From positions 496,001-560,000 of the forward strand of contig NW_025408685.1 in assembly GCF_020360975.1 (NCBI RefSeq): a stretch of DNA of 64,000 nucleotides, read 5' to 3'. Under the pieces are notes generated by a model that was not told where the DNA came from, did no database searches, and was given only the letters and a program-made list of their open reading frames with translations. A program made the position numbers and the translations under genes. Positions 10,109 to 21,003 of this stretch are shown piece after piece. This stretch comes from Hirsutella rhossiliensis. Lineage: Eukaryota; Ascomycota; Sordariomycetes; Hypocreales; Ophiocordycipitaceae. Within the stretch, counting starts at the first letter, position 1; each line of letters opens with the position of its first letter.

Positions 10109-10374
10109 CTGGGGTCTCAGGTCTCATCGAAGCCGGCCGTCGCCATTTTGACATCGTCCTCCCCGTGGCCGGCCATGACTCTCCGCGATGCAGCGCGGCG
10201 GTCGCTTTCCCGGACCACGGTTATATCTTGTACCGGTATGCTTTGGATGATCCTCTCCCTCTCCTTCGAAGCACTCATCTGCTGCGACTTGATGGCCTGA
10301 CCTGATTTTGCGGTGGTAGTGCGGCCCCGGAAAATACCCGCCCTACATATTTATCCGTCTCGCCCTCGTTCGGG
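10109..10374. other. GC-rich non-coding stretch
   Basis: No gene was recognised. It may be an extension of the remnant ORF that ends at 10375. Confidence 0.35.
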
Positions 10375-10806
10375 TTACCAGGCGGCCTCCAGCTCGGCCG
10401 TCGAGCGCAGCACGGATTGTTGGAACCGACAGAGCTGTTGCATCATCGCCATGAGCTCCGGCGACTTAGCCGCCATCTGATTCGAGTCCACTGCACCTCG
10501 GACAACGTCGATCAGCCGCGTTGCGTTTCCGATGCTGATAGACTGATACGTCACTGTAGATTCTGCGCCCGCATCGTCCCTCCCCACGTGTCCGACCGTC
10601 GGATAGCCATCTCCGGAGGTGGATGCCCATCTCTTGGCGTCGCGTTCTGCGTCTTCGGCTGGTCGTCGAAGCAGTTGCACGTTATTGATGAGACATGATA
10701 TTCTCGGAGCCAGCGCCTTTCGCGCCCGCGCCCAGATGCTGTTGATGTCGCCCATTTCTTCGCACAGGAAGAGCTCCCATGGTACAAATAGCGCAAGTTG
10801 CTGCAC
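10375..10806 (-). CDS. Unrecognised ORF remnant, about 140 residues
   Basis: The open frame has plausible amino-acid composition: WELFLCEEMGDINSIWAR at the N-terminal side and MMQQLCRFQQSVLRSTAEL at the C-terminal end. I do not recognise a domain. The open frame shows no clear start context, and an A-rich run (about 10825) lies just upstream, so it is probably the tail of a larger broken repeat-encoded protein. It lies directly downstream (minus strand) of LINE fragments and could belong to the same repeat block. Confidence 0.35.
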   Translation of the reverse strand: MQQLALFVPWELFLCEEMGDINSIWARARKALAPRISCLINNVQLLRRPAEDAERDAKRWASTSGDGYPTVGHVGRDDAGAESTVTYQSISIGNATRLIDVVRGAVDSNQMAAKSPELMAMMQQLCRFQQSVLRSTAELEAAW

Positions 10807-11149
10807 GGCTGCCTTTCAATGGTGAAAAAAAAATTGGGATCTCCCATATCCGCCGGCGAAACGGTTTCCGCATAATCCCCCGACGATACGAATCCTCATC
10901 GTCGTGGGCAAAGTCCTGCTCAGGTCGCCGTCAAGGCAGACGGTGGCCTGCTTTCCCGGCCGCCTGAGCACCTGAACCCAACGTCTTCCTGGCGGCCGCC
11001 CATCCTCGACAGGGCCTCTCCCAACCTGCACAGCTCCCGTCGTTGCTATCGCGTTTGAGTCTGACGAGCGATACGTAGTCGTACAGGTACAGGCCTAGCA
11101 GGAGCTCTCCACGGTGCTGATATGCCTTGACGTGGGAGCTCCTGAGGCC

Positions 11150-11653
11150 TGCTTCTTCGACGACGATCGACCCATCCAGGGGATCATCTGCCAAGCCTCT
11201 CGCTGCGAGCCGTTGTAGAAGCCTGTTTTTGAACACTTCGTTATACGCGCCCTTGACGTCGAAGCTCACAAGACCAAGCACTTTTCCCATTCGCCATGTT
11301 TTGTAAATGTTCTCTTGCAGGAGCACGAGAGCCTGCTCTGCGAAACCCCTCTTCCTGGCTCCAAAGCGGTTAGTAGGCAACAGCCCAAACGTTTCCATCG
11401 CAAAGGAAATCCGCTCGGCCATCTGTTGCGAAGACCATTGCGCCACGCAGGCAAAAGTGGAACGCGCTCCAACAGGTGCGCTGCAATTGACACATATCTG
11501 ATGTCTGTCTTTCTTCCCGACACCATCACCGCCTCCAGAAGACTCCAAATGGGAGGGTAAAATAGTGTACGCCTGCGACCGGAACAGACTGCGACCGGAA
11601 CAGACTGCCACCGAAGACACAGTCGAACGAGCACGCCAAACCTCTAGTCGCAA
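11150..11653 (-). pseudogene. Tad-like LINE reverse transcriptase, N-terminal fragment
   Basis: The reading MAERISFAMETFGLLPTNRF, then EQALVLLQENIYKTW, then GLVSFDVKGAYNEVFKNRLL corresponds to the fingers/palm start of a Tad1-clade non-LTR reverse transcriptase; the FDVKGAYN Asp is the first catalytic carboxylate. Similarity ends shortly after ARGLADD. No DD motif, RNase H or endonuclease is attached. It is a 5-prime/middle scrap of a LINE ORF2 and not functional. Confidence 0.75.
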
Positions 11654-11659
11654 AACGGG

Positions 11660-13440
11660 TTACAAGTTCTCAATATTAGCTAAAGAGTCACTAGATGGAC
11701 ACACTTGGACTCTCAGCCATCGACCAGACAAGGAGTGCGCTGAGCACAACCACTCACCAAGCGGGGACCCGTCGGCGCGCCCAGTGCATCGCCGACTCGA
11801 AGAGCGCGACGCTACAAATATTTCAGATCTTGTGGCGTCTGGTAATCCTCGGATATCATAACATACCTTCATAACCATTCGAATACCTTGCCAGCCAACG
11901 AGACATTTACAATCGGATTGCGGCGACGAGAAGGGACCTACACCAAGGCCGGAGCAGCATTCAAGCACTGGTTGGTCAGCTGCATAATGAGGGCATCTGG
12001 TGCCGGGTTCGAAAAGATGTAGACAATCGTTTGACAGGCATATTTTTCGCCACCCGGATTCTGTTGCATCGATGCGTCGTATATCTGTAGGATTGTGCAC
12101 TGGCCAGACTGTTGGCGTGCCCGCCTGATTACCTCCAATGCCGAGCAGTTGCTCGTCATGATCGTCAAATCTCGGCGACGCAGTCTGGCCGGCCAGCGCC
12201 GTTGCCACTGCCGCGATTTCTGCTATGTACCGGTTCTGCTCATCCCTCAATCCGAGGGTGACCGAGTAGCTGGCCAGCTCGCTCGTGCTGTTGAGGCTAG
12301 TGTCGTGAACGACACCTCCCATTCCAACCACGCTCTGCGAGCTGGGAGTGGCGACGACGATATCTTCCACGTCGTTTGGCTTGACCACCTGTGTCTGATC
12401 CCGCTCGCCCACGACGCGGTCGTTCCGTGGTGCCAGAGAGTACTCGTGGATGATCTCCATTCGCTCTGTGTCTGACTCCGCGATGATCGAGGCAATCCTT
12501 CGCATCGACGAGACGAGTCGCTTGCTCGCTCTGACCTTTGATGATGCCAGAAGATGCGTCTTGGGGAGCGTCCGCAGGCTGATCTAGAACCTCGCCGCGA
12601 CTTGACCGTGCCGTTCTCGAAACGATGCGATGCCGGCCTCAGCCTCGGCTATCACTGTTGCAACTGTGCCGGAGGCTCCCGTGACAGCCTGTTCCCCAAC
12701 CTTCTGGGCCCTGTCTAGCTGAGCCGCCTCTCTCACGCCGCACGTCTGCATCCACACACTGGAGGCGTAGTGCATGGTTGGCGCTACCGTCGTGACAAAC
12801 AGTTTTCTCGCCATTTGCAGGATATCGTCTTCAGTCTTCGCAAAGACATGCGGCCGTGAGCCCTTTGGCGGCCGCTCTAACTATCTGCTCCATGCACCGA
12901 AAGCTTCGTGCCCATGACCACCCCTTGGAGTTTCACGCTGCTCTTCGGTATGACCTCTTGTCCTTTGGTCATGAACGGTGTGTCGCTGTCGCAGGTGCGC
13001 TCCATTACTCTTGTGAAGTGAATGATAGTCGTTCTGCCCGCTTCAAACGTTGCGCCGCTGCATCTTTCCCACTGGAGCGCTTCGGCAATGATTGATTGGA
13101 TGCCCTCTCGGTTCGCCTCCGCCGTTGGCCCCGTCACCGAGGCTGAGTGAGTAGTACCGGTAGTCCACCAACGCGATCACGCCACCTTTTGCATTGATGC
13201 GTCTCTGCACCAAGTCTGCGTTGAAGAACAGGAACGCAATTGGCGACAGTGGTGATCCTTGCGGCAGACCTGCTTGGGGCAAGACTTGTTGCTCGGACGT
13301 GTCCCCGTTCACTACCACTGAGGCCGTCCGTCCCGGAGCAGAATGCATCCATCCTATCCACCAGTCTATCTAGTATCCCCCTCGATTCATCCTCTCCAGC
13401 ACTCGCACTTTGCAGACCCCTTTGGTCGCGTGAAGGTGGA
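11660..13440 (-). pseudogene. Tad-like LINE RT C-terminal half plus RNase H, frameshifted
   Basis: From the minus-strand start: GVCKVRVLERM, DAFCSG, RTASVVVNG, LPQAGLPQGSPLSPIAFLFF (RT palm), then the catalytic region reads ALVDYRYYSLS, where the expected adjacent Asp pair is lost to an indel near 13150. The next frame resumes TGPTAEANREGIQSII and EALQWERCSGATFE. A later segment (12814-12584) reads APTMHYASSVWMQT. RNase H follows at about 12350-11700 (VGMGGVVHD, SYSVTLG, NRYIAEIAAVATAL). At least four frame breaks are present. It covers the LINE part missing from 11150-11653, but lies upstream of it on the coding strand. Confidence 0.75.
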
Positions 13441-14201
13441 GCAAGCTGAATAACTTAATCGATTTACCGCCGTCTGCCACTGTGCTAGGTGCCACGCCGG
13501 CGCTCCACAGCTTGTTGCTAGGACTCGCTGCTCCTGCCTCAGTCAGGACTGGCTCTATCGCTTCGTGATGGTTTGCTCACTTCACAGGGCTCGAACGTGC
13601 GCGTGCGCGCTCCAACAAGTGGTGCGCAATTGACAGTTATGGCATTTGGTCTGTGTGACAGACAATACTACTTTGGCAAGCTCGATAGGCAGGGTAAGCC
13701 ACAGATCTTCTATGTATCGCCGACTCGGACAAACATGCAGCATAATGTTCAGCCGCTCAGTACTGGGCGTGGGAACGAGTGAAATCAGTGTCTTAGAAAA
13801 TGGTGCCAACTTAGTCATTAATGGTTTGTCGATACCCTGCACACAAGCTGGGTAAAGCCTGTCACTGTTTACCGGCAACTCAGGGCAGCCAAGGGCCTCA
13901 GGCGGTGATCCGGCAGCTCAGGGCAGCTCAGGTCATCAGGGCAGCCCAGGGCGGCTCAGGATCGGCTCAGGGCGGCTCAGGGTACTTCGAGGAGCGGGCT
14001 GTGCTCAGGAAAATGTATGTGCAGGTGAATTTCCGAGGTCCGAGGGGTAGATTCTGGTTGCTGTGTTGTGTAGGTGAGATAATTGAAGGATGATGCTGAA
14101 GCTTCGGGGGATTCTCGCTGCCAGCTCTTTTCGTACTTGAGATTGGCTGCACGACGGCTTTGTCGGGAAGAGGTAAGATAGGAGCGTGCTTGAAGTAGCT
14201 T
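13441..14201. other. Degenerate repeat DNA, no gene called
   Basis: About 13570-13640 weakly resembles 11460-11490 (GCGCTCCAACA...CAATTGACA shared), so it is probably an eroded LINE segment. 13890-13985 holds short imperfect GGCAGCTCAGG-type repeats. Nothing else was recognised up to the Helitron end. Confidence 0.4.
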
Positions 14202-14274
14202 TAAAATACTGCGCCACACCTTGCACTTTAGTTTTAAGGGCTGTGGTGCAAGGCGTACAATCAGCCGAAGGCTG
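14202..14274 (-). repeat. Helitron 1 3-prime terminal structure
   Basis: In plus-strand order: TAAAATACT (14202-14210), 8 nt, CCTTGCAC (14219-14226), 19-nt loop, GTGCAAGG (14246-14253), 8 nt, and the hairpin CAGCCGAAGGCTG (14262-14274). The same order and spacing occur at the end of Helitron 2, although the stem sequences differ, which supports selection on structure. Confidence 0.72.
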
Positions 14275-14399
14275 CGAGTCTGGCTACAAGCAGTCACCGA
14301 ACAATCAGTACAGTATCTACAATTATACAATCATCTGTGCCTTGGAAAGTGTCGTTCTTGTCGCGGGTAGCATCAAGTGGAGTTACATAGACGCGTGAC

Positions 14400-17300
14400 C
14401 TACCGTATCTTATACGGATTCTGGGTGAGAATCTGTCGTTTGCGAAGTTGCTGATCCCTCATTTTCATCTTAACTCCTTCCGGCGGCGACGCATAAGTCA
14501 GGTGATTGCGGTCAAACGGGGCATCCAGCATCAGACCCTGCAGCGTTTTCACACGCGAGACGGCCACGTAGCTCAATCCGGTCTGAAAGTCACGGCAGGA
14601 CAGATCCGTCACGATCATGTCTTCGGTGATGCTCTGCGACTTGTGAACTGTAATGGCGTAGCATACGATCAGGGGAAATTGCGTACGAGTGCAGAGCGTG
14701 GCTCCGACGAGGAAGTCCCTGTCTACTGGCAGAATCGGGACAATCTTCTTACCATCTGCGGTGGTCAGGAATACCGGCCCCGTGTACTTGTCAAACTCCA
14801 TCATGATCACGCAGGGAGGGTCTTGCATGGGGTCAGCTCCAGGCGCCCAGGCGATATCGTATACTGTGCCACGGGCGCCGTTGCAGAGGCCAACTGGCTG
14901 CCAAAGGTTGGACGTCAGCATCAGACGGGCGCCAATGCATACGGGAATCTGCTTCGCAAGGTTGCCTGCCTTGTCGTCAGGAGCAGCAGCAGCGCCGGGG
15001 CCAACGTTCCTAGCCATAACCTGGATGACAGGCCGGCCTAGCCGGTCGAGGTGGTAGTGATTATATTCGTTCACCCTGTCTTTCGTGGCGTATACTCGTA
15101 GGGAATTGACGAACTTGGCAACCTCCTGATCGTCCAGCTTCGCTTGAACACGGCTGGAGAGGAGCTTCCAGGACTCCGTAGATAGTTGAAGCAGCCGCAA
15201 TTCCTCAAGAGCTGAACGAAACGCTCCTTGATCGTCGCCGCGCTGACGCTGGGCAACCTTCAAGAAAACCGTCTTGTCGAAGCGCCGATATGCGTTCCTG
15301 CCCTTGATCTCTACTCCCTGCACCTCCTTGTCGTAATAAAGAGGCTTCTGCAGTACAGGGGGAAGCTGAAAGAAGTCGCCAACCAGGAGGATATTAAGAC
15401 CACCAAAGAACTCCTCATTCCTATTCGGGAAAGCCTCACGGAGACGGTCATCAATCCATGACAGCTGTCGCAGACCCAGCATGCTCTTCTCATCAACAAT
15501 CAGGTACTTGATGTCCTTCACCTTCTTCTGTAGCTGAGCTTTGTCGATCGCTGCCAGGGGCTTGAAGTCCTTGTTGATGGGGAGGTGCAGCAGGGAGTGC
15601 AAGGTAGTGCCCGATATCTGATTTCCCGCAACGCCCGTGGGCGCGGCACGCCAAACAGGCGTCCCTCTTCCGCCCGAGGCGGCTTGAAGGTGCGCCGAGA
15701 GCAGATTGATGAGGTATGATTTGCCCGTGCCACCGCCACCGTCCACATGGAGTAACAACTGGGAACAGGCCTGGGTCAGAAAGTGGCCCATCACCGTATC
15801 GTACACTAGGCGCTGCTCCGGATTCAGGGAATCGCGAGCCTCGAGCGGCTGATGATCCACATCAAGGTGAAAGGGGTTTTCGGCTTTGCGTTGCTTCCAG
15901 AAGTCGCCCTGGAGAATGCCGTCATCGGTATACCGTCCAACGTGGGCAGCCCAGTCATAATTCACGTCGACATCTCGCCGGCCCAGCACGTCGATATCGT
16001 CCTCCTCCAGCGGATGGTCAGGCAGCATACGGGCGAGTTCATGCCAGTCTTCCTCCACGACAGGCTCTTCGTACTCCTCCCGCTCAAACTCATCGTCCTC
16101 TGCCTGCAGCTCATTTGCTCCCACCTCCCCGTAACGGTCGTCCTCGTGGAAATGGTGTCGCTGCCGGCAGCACTGGTACGCCGCCGCAAAGGACTCAAAC
16201 CGCCGCCCGTCCACAGCAAGCAGCTCTTCCGGAGAACGATGCGGATGGGCCATCATCAACTTGACACGGCAGAAGTCATGAAACTGGGGCGACGCTTCCG
16301 CTGACCTGTACCGAGGGAAATAGGACAGGACCCTCTTCTTCGCGTTCGCACCGAGTCTCCTCCACGTCTTGAGATTGTAGGACTGCAGGTACTCGAGATA
16401 GGTTATACTCTCATGTTGGTCATTTCTCTGCAGATATTTCCGGTAGCTGCCGACAGCCTCGCTGACATCCTCGTCGACGCGGTACGACCGCGCATGCTGC
16501 TCCAACGGGCGGCAGTCGACGTACACAACCATCCGAGTGCCTTCCTGCAGAGGGATGTTGAGCAGCAAGTGGGAAATTTCCTGCGCCGAATAATCTCTCT
16601 CGGAAATCAACTTATTCATAAGGCGAGAGGAGAAGGACAACAGAGGCTGGTGGTGTGTTGTATGCGGCAAAACCTGATCTGCGAGCTTGCAGTAAGGCTC
16701 CGTCTTCTTCTCCGATTTGCTGCAATACTTGGCAGCATACGTAATGACTGCCTGTAAGCTGGTGCAGGGCGATATGTCGATATTGGCCAGCCAGCCCAGA
16801 ATGATGGCAGGATTGAAGTGGTTCATGAGGCTGTCGTTGCGGGCAGCCTCGAAGATGTAATATGACTTACCTTCTTTCCTGATGACTGCGGCTAGCTCCC
16901 GCAAGGCACGGGGGAAGTTGAAACGACACTCCCTCTCCGGATCGGCGACATTGGCCGCCTCGATATCGGCTGCAGCCCCTTGCATATCGTTCGCCAGGTC
17001 CCCACTTCTCTTTCGTACCCGCAAGCAGTACGCGGTATTGCATCTGTGGCGCTGGCAGCGGTTGACGATCTGCGAGAGCCGCAGGAATGTCATCTCTACG
17101 CCCAGTGGATCCACACTCAGGGGATTCCCTTCACCCTGGGGCATTGTCCTGTTCGGCTCCGGGTTAATGGCAGTGATGTGGAATCCCCACGTGCGTGCAA
17201 AAAGGTCGCGAGCGGTTTCGTCCCTCATGTCGGTTACCGGGCAATTCTCCATCCAGTACAGACCGTGGTTGTGTGGACTCCCACGCCCTTGCCATTCATA

Positions 17301-20090
17301 TCGATCCCAGTAATCCGTCACGTTAAACTTCGTTCTCAACACGATATCCCGAAAGAGACAGTATCGGCGGTGAAAGTGGAAAGCAGCAATGTGAGGGTTC
17401 TGCCGCAACAAGTACCGCGACAATGCCATCCTTTCCGGCTCGGACGCGCCCAGCCATTCTTCATATCGGGGCATGTGTTGGTAGAGGCTCCGCCAGTGTA
17501 AATCAGCCGGGCTAAATGTGACGAATGCGCCAGGACAACCCAAGCTGTAGGCATACGCTTCGAGGTCCTGCCTCTTTCTATTCCAAAAGGGTCGCGTACC
17601 GCGAATCGACACCGCATGCCTTGTGATCGAGTTGATCAGCGCCTGCGCCTGTGGATCCTCAGCGTGTTCGAGCGCCTGAATAAGCTGCTCTCGCGTGAGC
17701 GGCTCACGGGTGCCATCGTGTTGCTTCACGAAGAATTTGGACCGCGCACGTGCTTGGGACCGCATCAGGGTGTTGAATGCGACAAAACGGAAGGTTGGAT
17801 GGCGCGCAAAACGCCCGTCGTGCCACCGCATCGCGTGCTCGATGTAATCCTTGTACTCAATGGACCGCAAGCGAGGCTCCACAAAGTCGGCTCTGCCGTC
17901 TGGAAAGAGGCAGGGGAATGCCAAGGAGAGCAGGGCATGAGAGCGATTGAACTCATTGATCGGCGTGTGCCGTATGTTGGGAAGCTGGAGCTCGTGCCTC
18001 GCCTGCCCTGGAGAGCCTGTGGCAAGGGATTGCCCCGCATCCGCTTCGGATTCACCCGCGAGAATAGACCGCAGAGCATCGAGCTCCGTGTCCTTGGCCA
18101 ACAGGTCAGGCACCGCAGCCGCATCCTCTAGGTCAGGCTCTGCCTCCTGATCTTCCTCCGGTCCCACATCGGCAGCCTCCACCTGACTTTGGGGGATGGC
18201 GTCCACCACATTGCCGTCCTCGGGCAGTTGGCCCAGTCGCTCGTCGTCGATGGCGATGGATCGATAGCCAGGATGATGATGGCGGAGGTAGTCTAGCCAT
18301 ATCATAACAGCCTGGCGACGCACGCGGAACTGGCGGGTGAATTGCCGGCTGAGATTAGCGTGTGATGACGTGTTGGCAGGACGCAGTAATACCGTGTTCA
18401 ACTCCCGCGGCAGGAGAGGGAGCTGGTTGTACACCAAGCCAACCTCGCGGAGAAAGTGAACGACGTGCCCCCGATACCTGTACTGCTGCCCCCGCACAAG
18501 CATAATGTTCACGTGGACATGGACACGAGCAATCAATGCCTCTTCGGTAGGTGTGAGCTCGGGCAATCGGGTCGGTACGGGGCCAAAGTCGAGCAGGTTT
18601 TCCGCAGAGAAGAAGTAAGGCTCGTCGGGGCCACGTTTGTCATCCTTTCGATAGCAACGCGAACAAATGCCGTCATAATCTATTTCCATCTGAAACCAAC
18701 ACTCGCGGCATCGGCTGCAGTATTCCATCTGGTCATTGTCGAGCTTGGTCCAGAACTCACGGAGGGTGGCCCTATCGCAGTCCGTCAAGGCGCAAGTATC
18801 CAGGTCGCCAGTCCACGCCGGATCTTGTGCACGGAAGACCGCCATTTCTTCCGGTGGAATTATAACTGGACTTCGAATACGCCGTGGCGGCCGCGACAGT
18901 CGATTTTGCCATCGAAGTTGTCTCTGGATTCGCCTTCCCGGTTGTCTCGGCCGCCCTCCTGTGCCAGGGGCAGGACCACGGCGGCCGCGTCTTGGCCGCG
19001 CAGACGGCTGCTGCAAGCGACTACGAACAGGACTTTCATACACGGAATCGTTATCGTTGTTCTCGTCTTCGTTCCCGGCATCGGAGTCGCAATCAGCCCC
19101 TAATTGTTCACGGTAGCGACGCGGTCGAACGGGGGAAAGCAGCAGGTTGAAATAGTCCTCGGCATCCATATCGGGTTCGGAAAACTGGTCTATATCGCCT
19201 CCTTCCTTGGCTACCTGATCCCCATCTAGAAGCCCGCTCGGCTGCGGCCGATCTCGACTCGTATCTACTTTCCCTATTAGCCCGAACACACTGCTACAAC
19301 GATAACACAAGGGATATCTTATCCAGGACAGCCGAACCTTCCGAGACGCCGAGTTGAGATATGGAAGGAGTCAGTGACACAGTCTCCCCTGCACGACGTC
19401 GTGATCGATGGTCGCGCTGGATAGCGGCCAGCTTAACCCTAGCCCCGGCGGTAGAGAGATCATCTTGCGAGACCTTCCCGCCTTTGTGGAATCTAGCAGC
19501 CAGGTAAGAATAATTCATTCTGGTTGCGTTGCCTCGGGCACTCGATGGATCAAAGCGGGAGGCGACTGGATCGGTCGCTGGCTGCTCAGCAGGTGACGGG
19601 GCCAGCGCCCGGAAGAACCGCGAGCCTTGTTGGGTTGCTGGAAGCGGCGTGCCTAGCACGACGTGAGGCTGGCTGGTGCGCTCTCCGTATAAGCTGCTGA
19701 CTACAGAAGGTTGTTGCAGCGTCTCCGGCGATGCAGGCTCGATTCTGGTCCTCGAAGTAGGAGGGGACAGGCCAGCATCTCTGTCAGTTCGTTTCGGGGT
19801 AGATCTGTGGAGTGAAGGGGGGCGACGGGCCAGCTTCTTCAATGCGAGGACTGCGGCTTTCGATCTGGCACGCTTGATCGGGTTAGGGACGCATATTCGG
19901 AGTAGACCATACCAACAATGTCAGGTACCTCAGAATTGCGCTGGTCTCGACATGCTACGCAGGTTCTAGTTTTATTGGCAGACTTCCTCCTGCTAACGAA
20001 GTCGCCCGTCGGCTTTATTTGGTTGCAAGAAGGACAGTGGACTCCAACACCAGACGTAGGGCGATCATTAACCCTAGAATCGTGATCCAT
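14400..20090 (-). CDS. Helitron Rep/helicase (RepHel), intact, three exons
   Basis: Proposed exons: 20090-19929, 19872-19338 and 19273-14400; introns of 56 and 64 nt (gtacct...caag, gttcgg...atag) keep frame and give 1856 residues. The enzyme nicks and unwinds one strand for rolling-circle transposition. N-terminal zinc ribbon: CPSCNQIKPTGDF...CVAC (about residues 19-48); a second C-x2-C pair set (CSRCRECW...CSRC) follows. The Rep domain has HNH in GSPHNHGLYW (His900, His902) and paired tyrosines in YAAKYCSK (Tyr1078, Tyr1082). The SF1 Pif1-type helicase has Walker A GGGGTGKS (1411-1418), LIVDEKSML, VGDFFQLPP and a motif VI-like GLSYVAVSRVK near 1797. All catalytic motifs are present and no stop is seen, so it may be active. 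The start is chosen because the zinc ribbon aligns with that of Helitron 2. Confidence 0.85.
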
Positions 20091-20510
20091 GCCTGATCGT
20101 GGAGAGAGAGCATTGGGCTTGGTTGCGAGAGAATTGTTCCGTGGCTAAGAGCCGCAACAGCAAATAAAGGGGCAGCTGAGAAATTGGTGGCTTCCCGATA
20201 TCCACTTATCTACTGACACCAGCCAATCCAGCCTACTTTAGAGACCTCCCATACAAAACATCGGCCAATCAGATCTGTAAAAACTTATAATCCCTGTCTG
20301 TTGAAGTGGGTCATCAGAACCCCTGAACCCCTGAAAGGCTCTCTGAGGAGCCCCTGACAGTGGCTTGGAAGTGATATATTAAGGTGGCATTTCTCTGTTT
20401 TTACTTAAAGATTTCTTCAACCTTTAATGAACACTCAATCCGCTACACAGCCTTCAACACTGTCTGCACCAAATCCTCATATTGGGAAACTTATTCTGAT
20501 TAATGTAAAG
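20091..20510. promoter_or_regulatory. 5-prime non-coding region of Helitron 1
   Basis: This lies between the proposed start codon at 20090 and the terminal hairpin at 20511. There is no ORF. It is presumed to contain the RepHel promoter, but no specific element could be identified. Confidence 0.4.
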
Positions 20511-20525
20511 TCAGCCTTCGGCTGA
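20511..20525 (-). repeat. Helitron 1 5-prime terminal hairpin
   Basis: TCAGCCGAAGGCTGA on the minus strand is a perfect 6-bp stem with GAA loop and is inverted relative to the hairpin at 14262-14274. It is directly preceded on the minus strand by AGTATTTTAT (20535-20526), which contains the same 9-mer that ends both Helitrons. Confidence 0.7.
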
Positions 20526-20629
20526 ATAAAATACTACTTGGTTCGCCCTATGAATATTTGTCCATGTTATCCATCATGCTGTAAGTAGGAGGAGCGAGTT
20601 GGCCCTCAATAGTTACAAATGCGGTACAC

Positions 20630-20701
20630 TAAAATACTTCGAACACCCGTTAAGTTGCCAAGGCAAGGGGCTTAACGGCTGAATATCCAGCCCGAAGGGT
20701 G
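20630..20701 (-). repeat. Helitron 2 3-prime terminal structure
   Basis: In plus-strand order: TAAAATACT (20630-20638), 8 nt, CCGTTAAG (20647-20654), 16-nt loop, CTTAACGG (20671-20678), 9 nt, and the hairpin CAGCCCGAAGGGTG (20688-20701). The spacing mirrors Helitron 1. Confidence 0.72.
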
Positions 20702-20729
20702 AACATCGTATTCCTGCAATTCAACTTTC

Positions 20730-20748
20730 CTAGGGGGGGACCCCCTAG
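20730..20748. repeat. G/C palindrome near Helitron 2 3-prime end
   Basis: CTAGGGGG (20730-20737) pairs perfectly with CCCCCTAG (20741-20748) across GGA. A further C run follows (ACCCCCC). It lies about 30 bp inside the terminal hairpin. No counterpart was seen in Helitron 1. Confidence 0.6.
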
Positions 20749-21003
20749 AACCCCCCTTTCGCCTGCGGCGGCCATCCAGCTGTTTAAACCGCTCCTTGAC
20801 TGGCCCAATCTAACTATATACCCTATATCGAACCTCCCCTTCCTGTAGCTTATAGGAAGACGTCGTTTAGTCAAGGTAGAGTGGTGGATACGGTGCATCG
20901 CTCAGCTGTTGACCCTGACGCCGTTGTTGGTCAGCGAGGCGCATCTTCATCCCTGCTTTAGCCTTTGTAGTTAGCCGTAAACGCAGCACGTAGGGAGACA
21001 GGC

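Larger units (their letters stand above)
14202..20525 (-). mobile_element. Helitron 1 (Helitron2-like), apparently autonomous
   Basis: A rolling-circle transposon of about 6.3 kb is read on the minus strand. The proposed 5-prime tip is TCAGCCGAAGGCTGA (20525-20511), preceded by T; Helitrons classically begin TC. The proposed 3-prime region contains an inverted copy of that hairpin (14274-14262), then an 8-bp stem-loop (14253-14246 with 14226-14219), then AGTATTTTA (14210-14202). An inverted repeat at the extreme 5-prime end but internal at the 3-prime end is the asymmetric arrangement described for Helitron2/Helentron elements. The gene inside is intact. Boundaries are inferred from comparison with Helitron 2. 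Confidence 0.75.

Noticed and set aside
9345..10305. Several long repeat-peptide ORFs on both strands
   Set aside because: They are produced by the 17-bp minisatellite, which lacks stops in all frames; no start context or domain supports translation.
11455..11520. A C-x2-C...C motif suggesting a zinc knuckle
   Set aside because: The segment is in the wrong frame relative to the LINE reverse transcriptase that continues downstream and has no fourth ligand at proper spacing.
13890..13985. GGCAGCTCAGG-type short repeats as a minisatellite
   Set aside because: Copies are few and irregular; noted only as degenerate sequence.
14448..19150. Plus-strand ORFs inside Helitron 1
   Set aside because: They are antisense shadows of the 1856-residue RepHel gene, which has conserved catalytic motifs in its own frame.
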